Shown: positions 53,959 through 58,521 of the stretch, piece by piece
Layout: every line of letters starts with the position of its first letter
Position numbering within the stretch: the stretch's first letter is position 1
NCBI RefSeq assembly: GCF_001558155.1
Contig: NZ_LOAS01000031.1
Coordinates: forward strand, 1-58,521
DNA length: 58,521 bases
Direction of reading: 5' to 3'
Source: Aliiruegeria sabulilitoris
Lineage (GTDB): Bacteria; Pseudomonadota; Alphaproteobacteria; Rhodobacterales; Rhodobacteraceae
The notes under the pieces: model-generated
What the model saw: the letters and a program-made list of their open reading frames with translations, nothing else
The model's database searches: none
What the model was told of the DNA's origin: nothing
Position numbers and translations under genes: made by a program

Positions 53959-54017
53959 TGGATCACCTCCTTCCGCTTGTTTCAGTTGCGATCAGAGTGA
54001 CACAGATCCCCTACTAG

Positions 54018-54650
54018 TCAATGAATTTCCGATGGGGTGGCGAGGAGCCGCCGAACGATCATGCGGAAGGGAATCAGCGCGACCAGCGCAAGGGACAGCT
54101 TCACCATCCAATCGGCGAACGCCAGCGAGACCCACAGAGGCGCGACCGGACCCATGCCAAGAACCGGGAGGTTATCCTGCGCCCAGACTGGCATATTTCC
54201 CGGCTCCATGCCGTTGAGCGCCGCCGAAAACGCGATCGAAAAGAAGATCACGGTATCGAGGGACGAGCCCACCAGCGTCGATGCGAGCGGAGCGCGCCAC
54301 CAGCGGCCCTCCCTGAGGCGGTTGAACACCGAGATATCAACGAGTTGCGCAACCAGGAAGGCGGTCCCAGAGCCGACGGCGACCCGCAGAGTCACAAGAG
54401 GACCGAATTCGCCGTGAATCTGGCTGCCGATCAGCGAACAGGCGATCCCGACGACGAAACCGATCAGAACAACGCGCCGTGCAGGACCCACGCCGTAGAT
54501 TCGATTCATCAGGTCGGTCACCAGGAAGGCAAAGGGATAGGTCAGCGCTCCCCAGGTCAGCCATTGGCCGAGCAGATGCTGAACAAGAATGTTCGAAGCC
54601 ACAACGACACCGGCCATTGCCAGGATGCCGGGAAGGAATTTGCGCGTCAT
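54018..54650 (-). CDS. yhhQ: Queuosine precursor transporter (YhhQ/VUT family)
   Basis: A 210-residue inner-membrane protein of the VUT family, which imports queuosine precursors such as preQ0/preQ1. It has five or six hydrophobic helices; the conserved stretches include TYPFAFLVTDLMNRIYG and GSGTAFLVAQLVDISVFNRLR. AGGGGACT precedes the ATG at 54650. It stands divergent from fliF with about 270 bases between. No preQ1 riboswitch could be seen in that region. Confidence 0.9.
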   Translation of the reverse strand: MTRKFLPGILAMAGVVVASNILVQHLLGQWLTWGALTYPFAFLVTDLMNRIYGVGPARRVVLIGFVVGIACSLIGSQIHGEFGPLVTLRVAVGSGTAFLVAQLVDISVFNRLREGRWWRAPLASTLVGSSLDTVIFFSIAFSAALNGMEPGNMPVWAQDNLPVLGMGPVAPLWVSLAFADWMVKLSLALVALIPFRMIVRRLLATPSEIH

Positions 54651-54849
54651 AGTCCCCTGTCCTCTTTCACTCGGTCAGCTCTTTGGCGCTGTCAGAAATA
54701 TGAAACCATGGCCCATTGAGCGCTACCATGGCGTGCAAGCCGCCCAATTATCCACATACGAGACAAATCGCAATCCATTTCGCAGAGCGAGGATCCCGGG
54801 CAGGTTTTGCTCTCCGACCGTATCGGGACCCCGAAACTTCCTGTCCGCA

Positions 54850-54864
54850 TTAGTCAGATCTTAA
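54850..54864 (+). promoter_or_regulatory. CtrA-like site upstream of fliF
   Basis: TTAG-TCAGATC-TTAA matches the TTAA-N7-TTAA CtrA half-site layout with one mismatch, 60 bases before the fliF start. In Rhodobacteraceae flagellar genes are CtrA-controlled, so this is a reasonable candidate but a short motif that may occur by chance. Confidence 0.35.
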
Positions 54865-54923
54865 ACAGGATCCCCGAGATTTGGCCCGAGGCCCAAAAGG
54901 GTCCACCGCATGGAGGGTGTTGC

Positions 54924-56537
54924 GTGCAGAATGTACTCGGTGTTTGGTCAGGTCTGGACATACGTCGCAAAGTTATCGTGATCGCTGCGACACTTGCGAT
55001 GTTCGCAGCCGTCCTGGTGCTTTCGCAGATGGTTTCGGCGAAACGGCTCGAACTGCTCTATTCCGGTCTGGAGCAACATGCGGCCGGCGATGTGGTCGCG
55101 GCCCTGGAGCAACAAGGGGTCGTTTTCGAGGTTCGGGGCAACTCGATCTATGTCGATGTGACCCGCCGCGATGAACTTCGGATGATTCTTGCCGGCCAGG
55201 GTCTGCCGAGCAATGGCGCTGCCGGGTATGAGTTGCTGGACAACCTGTCCGGGTTTGGAACCACTTCACAGATGTTCGACGCCGCCTATTGGCGGGCCAA
55301 GGAAGGGGAACTCGCCCGGACTATCGTGACAAGCCCCCAGATCAAGGGCGCGCGCGTCCATATTTCGACTCCCCCCTCCAGCGGGTTTCGGAGGAATCAA
55401 GGCGCCACTGCTTCCGTCGTGGTGACCCCGGCCAGCGCTGCGCTGACAGAGGCGAATGCACGCGCCTTGCGGTTTCTGGTGGCCTCCGCCGTTCCCGGCC
55501 TGAAACCAGAACAGGTATCCGTCATCGATGGTGAAAGTGGCCTTGTGGTCGGCGGAGAGGTCTCGGCTGCGGTGAATGTCGACAAGCGGGCAGCAGCACT
55601 CAAGCGCAATGTAGAACGGTTGCTCGAAGCGCGGGTCGGCCCGGGCAATGCCGTCGTCGAACTCAGTCTGGAAGCCGTTACCGAGCGCGAGTCCGTTATC
55701 GAGCGCCGCTTCGATCCGGAAGGCCGTGTTGCGATCAGCACCGAAACGGAGGAGCGCAATTCGACTTCTCAGGGCGCAACAGGCGGCGCGGTCACTGTGG
55801 CCAGCAACCTGCCTGACGGCGAGGCCGGCTCCGGGGGAAGCGATCAATCCAGCCAGGACAACGAGACACGGGAGCGTGTCAATTTCGAGGTGTCGGAAAC
55901 CCAGCGCGAAATCGTACGGGTTCCCGGAGCGGTCAAGCGGCTCTCGGTTGCGGTCATGGTCAACGCCGAGACGAGCATTGACGGAACCGGCGCCGAAGTC
56001 ACCGCACCGCGGTCGGAAGAGGAATTGAGCGATCTCAGGCAACTGATCGAAGCGGCTGTCGGTTTTGACGAGAGTCGGGGAGACCAGATCACGATCCGCT
56101 CTTTTGAGTTCCAGCCACTCGCGGTGTCGGGAAGTGCTCCGACCGCCGGCTCAATGAGTCAGCTCGACATATTGTCTCTCGCCCAGGTGGCGATCCTGGC
56201 GATTGTGGCACTGGTGCTCGGCCTGTTCGTGGTCCGCCCGATCCTGACTCAGAGAGGCGCGCCGCAAATGCTGGAACTCTCGCCCCCGCCGCAAGCCGGA
56301 GGAACGCCGGCGCTCGAACGCGCGGACGCCCTGACAGGAGAAGTCTCCGGGGCCGATGATTTGGCGTCGCTACCGGATATCGGGGGGTTCGCACCATCCG
56401 GTGGAGGCGGCCTGCCCATGTTGTCCATGGATCAGGACGACCCGGTGGAACGGCTGCGGCAACTGATCCGGGATCGCCAGCAGGAAACTGTCGAGGTGCT
56501 CAAGACCTGGATGGAAGATGACGGGGAGAAAGCCTGA
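54924..56537 (+). CDS. fliF: Flagellar MS-ring protein
   Basis: A 537-residue membrane-ring protein on which the flagellar basal body and export apparatus are assembled. Two membrane helices flank the periplasmic part: one near residues 14-34, the other near 425-445. The ring-building motif region EGELARTIVTSPQIKGARVHISTP and the C-terminal FliG-binding tail (about 515-537) are present. GTG 54924 was chosen because GGAGGG lies seven bases upstream; the open frame back to 54807 lacks homology. It is the first gene of fliF-fliH-like-fliN-fliP. Confidence 0.93.
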   Translation: MQNVLGVWSGLDIRRKVIVIAATLAMFAAVLVLSQMVSAKRLELLYSGLEQHAAGDVVAALEQQGVVFEVRGNSIYVDVTRRDELRMILAGQGLPSNGAAGYELLDNLSGFGTTSQMFDAAYWRAKEGELARTIVTSPQIKGARVHISTPPSSGFRRNQGATASVVVTPASAALTEANARALRFLVASAVPGLKPEQVSVIDGESGLVVGGEVSAAVNVDKRAAALKRNVERLLEARVGPGNAVVELSLEAVTERESVIERRFDPEGRVAISTETEERNSTSQGATGGAVTVASNLPDGEAGSGGSDQSSQDNETRERVNFEVSETQREIVRVPGAVKRLSVAVMVNAETSIDGTGAEVTAPRSEEELSDLRQLIEAAVGFDESRGDQITIRSFEFQPLAVSGSAPTAGSMSQLDILSLAQVAILAIVALVLGLFVVRPILTQRGAPQMLELSPPPQAGGTPALERADALTGEVSGADDLASLPDIGGFAPSGGGGLPMLSMDQDDPVERLRQLIRDRQQETVEVLKTWMEDDGEKA

Positions 56538-57139
56538 TGAGCCGTCCATGGGTATTGGACTCCTTTGACGACGCAGATTCCGTTTCCGCTTCACCCGAAG
56601 CCCTTCCGGGCGGCTTGTCCGAAGACGAACGCCTGCAGGCATTCGACCAGGGCTACAAGGATGGATGGGACGATGCCGCCCGTGCGCATGCCGAGGAGCA
56701 GGGGACGATTTCGGATGAGTTGGCTGCAAACCTCCAAGCCATGTCTTTTACCTATCACGAAGCGCGAGGCGCCGTTCTGAACGAAATGGAGGAGATCCTG
56801 AAGGGCGTGGTGGAGCGCGTACTTCCCCGCTCGCTTGTCCACTCACTCGGTCAGACCCTCATTGACCGCATTCGGGATGTCAGTTCGGAGGCGTCAAATG
56901 TCGAGGTGCAGGTCTGCGTCAATCCAGACAATGCCGAGCGAATAAGAGAGCTGTTCCAGGAAATGGTGACCCCGCCCCTCAACGTCATGGAGGAATCCAC
57001 CCTCGGCGACGGACAGGCGTATCTTCGTTTCAACGAGAGCGAGCAGAAAATCGACCTGGAAGCCGTGTTGCAGGAACTCTCCGACGCCGTTTCCGAATTC
57101 TTCGAAAAACCCGATCAACCGGAGATGCTCAATGCCTGA
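56537..57139 (+). CDS. FliH-like flagellar assembly protein
   Basis: A 200-residue cytoplasmic protein, acidic, with a region around GYKDGWDDAARAHAEEQ and a C-terminal domain LGDGQAYLRFNESEQKIDLEAVLQEL. The plan matches FliH/YscL-type ATPase regulators, although similarity is distant and no fliI is adjacent. Its ATG overlaps the fliF stop codon (TGATG), and its end overlaps fliN by 8 bases, so it is in the flagellar operon. Confidence 0.75.
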   Translation: MSRPWVLDSFDDADSVSASPEALPGGLSEDERLQAFDQGYKDGWDDAARAHAEEQGTISDELAANLQAMSFTYHEARGAVLNEMEEILKGVVERVLPRSLVHSLGQTLIDRIRDVSSEASNVEVQVCVNPDNAERIRELFQEMVTPPLNVMEESTLGDGQAYLRFNESEQKIDLEAVLQELSDAVSEFFEKPDQPEMLNA

Positions 57140-57413
57140 TGCCGCCCCCAAGAATGGCCATCCCTTCTCGCAAGTTCCGGTCGAAGTTACCGTTTCCGTT
57201 GGCCGCGCACGGCCCCGTATCTCCGATTTGCTGAAGTTGGAGCGTCACGCTGTTCTACCTTTGGACCGCAAGGTGGAAGACCCCGTCGAACTCTATATTG
57301 GCGACCGGCTGATCGCCCGTGGCGAGCTGGTGGAACAGGACGGCCCCCAAGGTAGTCAGCTTGCCGTTCGCCTGACCGAGATTGCGGATGGCGCCGGGAA
57401 TCCGCTGGAGTGA
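57132..57413 (+). CDS. fliN: Flagellar motor switch protein FliN
   Basis: A 93-residue SpoA-domain protein, part of the C-ring that reverses rotation. The SpoA pattern VPVEVTVSVGRARPRISDLLKLERHAVLPLD covers residues 15-45, and VELYIGDRLIARGELVEQD follows. It is shorter than enterobacterial FliN (137 residues) and lacks the N-terminal extension, as in related alphaproteobacteria. It overlaps the FliH-like gene by 8 bases and ends just before fliP. Confidence 0.9.
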   Translation: MPDAAPKNGHPFSQVPVEVTVSVGRARPRISDLLKLERHAVLPLDRKVEDPVELYIGDRLIARGELVEQDGPQGSQLAVRLTEIADGAGNPLE

Positions 57414-57418
57414 ACCAC

Positions 57419-58159
57419 ATGAGATCGCACGTCCCGCAAAGTTTCCTCGCCTTGCCCGTGCTCATGCTCGGGACCGCGGGAGCCCATGCTCAGGATCTCT
57501 CTCTGAGCCTCGGCAACGACGTCTCTCTTACGGGGTTGAGCGTCCAGCTATTCTTGATCGTCGCCCTGCTCGGCTTCGCCCCCGGGCTGCTGATCATGGC
57601 AACCTGCTTCCCCTTCATCATAACTGTCTTTTCGATCCTTCGGCAGGCGATAGGCCTTCAGCAATCGCCCCCGAACATGCTCATCATTTCCGTTGCGCTT
57701 GTCCTGACCTACTACATCATGGATCCGGTGCTGATGGAGGCGTGGCACAACGGCCTGCAACCTCTCATGAACGAACAGCTCTCCGCCGAAACTGCCTTTC
57801 CAAGGATCGTGGAGCCGTTTCAGGTTTTCATGATGGCGCGGGTCGACCCGGAAACGCTGGCATCCATGGCCGATCTTCGGGCCAATGCCTCGGGCATCGA
57901 ACTGGATCCCGCCTCCCCGCCGCTCTCGGTCCTCGTCCCCGCATTTCTGCTCAGTGAGATGTCTAACGCCTTTCAGGTCGGCTTCCTGATCTTCTTGCCG
58001 TTCTTGATCATCGACCTCGTCGTCGCCGCGATCCTGATGTCCATGGGGATGATGATGGTTCCGCCCGCGCTTGTCTCGCTCCCCTTCAAGCTCGCATTCT
58101 TTGCGATCGCGAATGGGTGGACCCTGATCTCTGAGTCTCTGGTCGCTGGGTATTTCTAG
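57419..58159 (+). CDS. fliP: Flagellar type III export protein FliP
   Basis: A 246-residue inner-membrane export-gate protein. The signal-like N-terminus (VLMLGTAGAHAQDLSLSL) is cleaved in FliP. Four hydrophobic segments follow, with the signatures TCFPFIITVFSILRQAIGLQQSPPN, VLVPAFLLSEMSNAFQVGFL and MSMGMMMVPPALVSLPFKL. ATG 57419 has GGAG eight bases upstream; GTG 57410 overlapping the fliN stop is an alternative. It is the last gene I can support in the flagellar operon; 58160-58521 is empty. Confidence 0.93.
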   Translation: MRSHVPQSFLALPVLMLGTAGAHAQDLSLSLGNDVSLTGLSVQLFLIVALLGFAPGLLIMATCFPFIITVFSILRQAIGLQQSPPNMLIISVALVLTYYIMDPVLMEAWHNGLQPLMNEQLSAETAFPRIVEPFQVFMMARVDPETLASMADLRANASGIELDPASPPLSVLVPAFLLSEMSNAFQVGFLIFLPFLIIDLVVAAILMSMGMMMVPPALVSLPFKLAFFAIANGWTLISESLVAGYF

Positions 58160-58521
58160 CTGTTTAAACCCACGGATTGATGGTGGGATCCTTTCGTTGG
58201 AACGCATTGTTCCAGACCTCCGCCCGAGTGTGTTCTGCCCCTGTCCCCGATATGCTTGTCCTCCAAAGACGATCTCAGCCGTTCCGAGGGCTGGGGCCCC
58301 ACGTTACGAAGTCGCCTCGCGCTCTCGAAAAAACGCTGACGACGGACAGTGCCACGGTTTGTACAGTGGACCCGACAAACGTTGAGGTTGCGCTGATGTA
58401 ACGCGCGACAATAAAAACTAGATCGGCAAAAGCCCATCATACATCTTTGATTTGTCAAAATTTTCTTGGTTTCGGGGGTAGGATTTGGTCAAGGACCTAC
58501 GCATTCAGAACTGAGGATGGA
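58160..58521 (+). other. 362-base gene-free end of window
   Basis: No gene is supported. The frames here are short and Ser/Pro/Arg-rich. The last 100 bases are AT-rich (AATAAAAACTAGATCGG... and TGTCAAAATTTTCTTGG), which suggests a promoter for a gene just past the end. An ATG at 58517 with GAGG directly before it is too close to be a convincing start. Confidence 0.4.

Noticed and set aside
54651-54923. A preQ1 riboswitch for the queuosine transporter
   Set aside because: No preQ1 aptamer core (short stem plus A-rich tail) could be drawn upstream of the gene.
58177-58401. 74-codon frame after fliP
   Set aside because: It has no ribosome site or recognisable domain and lies in a region that looks like promoter sequence.

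Overview
The window is a high-GC chromosomal segment of an alphaproteobacterium, most likely a marine Rhodobacteraceae/Roseobacter-group member. This rests on the flagellar order fliF-fliH-like-fliN-fliP, a NapFDAGHBC periplasmic nitrate reductase set, cobalamin-riboswitch-controlled TonB genes, TTT-type tricarboxylate transport and overall gene style. The genus is not determined. No insertion sequence, phage, CRISPR array or rRNA was seen.

Layout. 1-7.3 kb: 3' part of ettA (-), a GFA-fold enzyme, a Tat-exported metallo-beta-lactamase-fold hydrolase, nadD, a small lipoprotein, tRNA-Leu(GAG) and an AspT-type transporter. 7.3-15.8 kb: a vitamin B12 acquisition block with two cobalamin riboswitches. 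The first precedes exbB-exbD-exbD-tonB; the second precedes btuB-btuF-btuC-btuD-cbiZ. A decayed carbohydrate-kinase tail follows. 16.2-30 kb (all -): a citrate utilisation block that reads tctD-tctE-binding protein, tctC-tctB-tctA-AtuA-like-DUF4387, then citC-D-E-F-G-X and an alpha/beta hydrolase. Together these encode sensing, import, a gene pair of unknown function, and a complete citrate lyase with its maturation enzymes.

30.1-34.2 kb: a four-carbon sugar-acid operon (otnK-otnC-otnI, -) with a divergent LacI regulator. A LacI-type palindrome lies between them, together with what looks like a remnant of the missing dehydrogenase gene. 34.2-41.8 kb (-): a Crp/Fnr regulator and the nap operon napF-D-A-G-H-B-C plus a small membrane protein, with a perfect FNR/NNR-type box upstream and a strong terminator at the end. 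42.1-48.8 kb (+): a PPP-type phosphatase, a sugar transferase, YjbH- and YjbF-like proteins and a Wza-like export protein, which form an exopolysaccharide module.

48.9-53.2 kb (+): pncA and pncB (NAD salvage) flanking a PAS hybrid histidine kinase. 53.3-54.7 kb (-): arfB, an 18-codon small ORF with an exceptionally long Shine-Dalgarno match and its own terminator, and a queuosine-precursor transporter. 54.9-58.2 kb (+): fliF, fliH-like, fliN and fliP. The last 360 bases carry no gene that can be supported.

Most promising for follow-up: the AtuA-like/DUF4387 pair embedded in a citrate-lyase/TTT operon, the small ORF at 53902-53958, and the apparent loss of the sugar-acid dehydrogenase.
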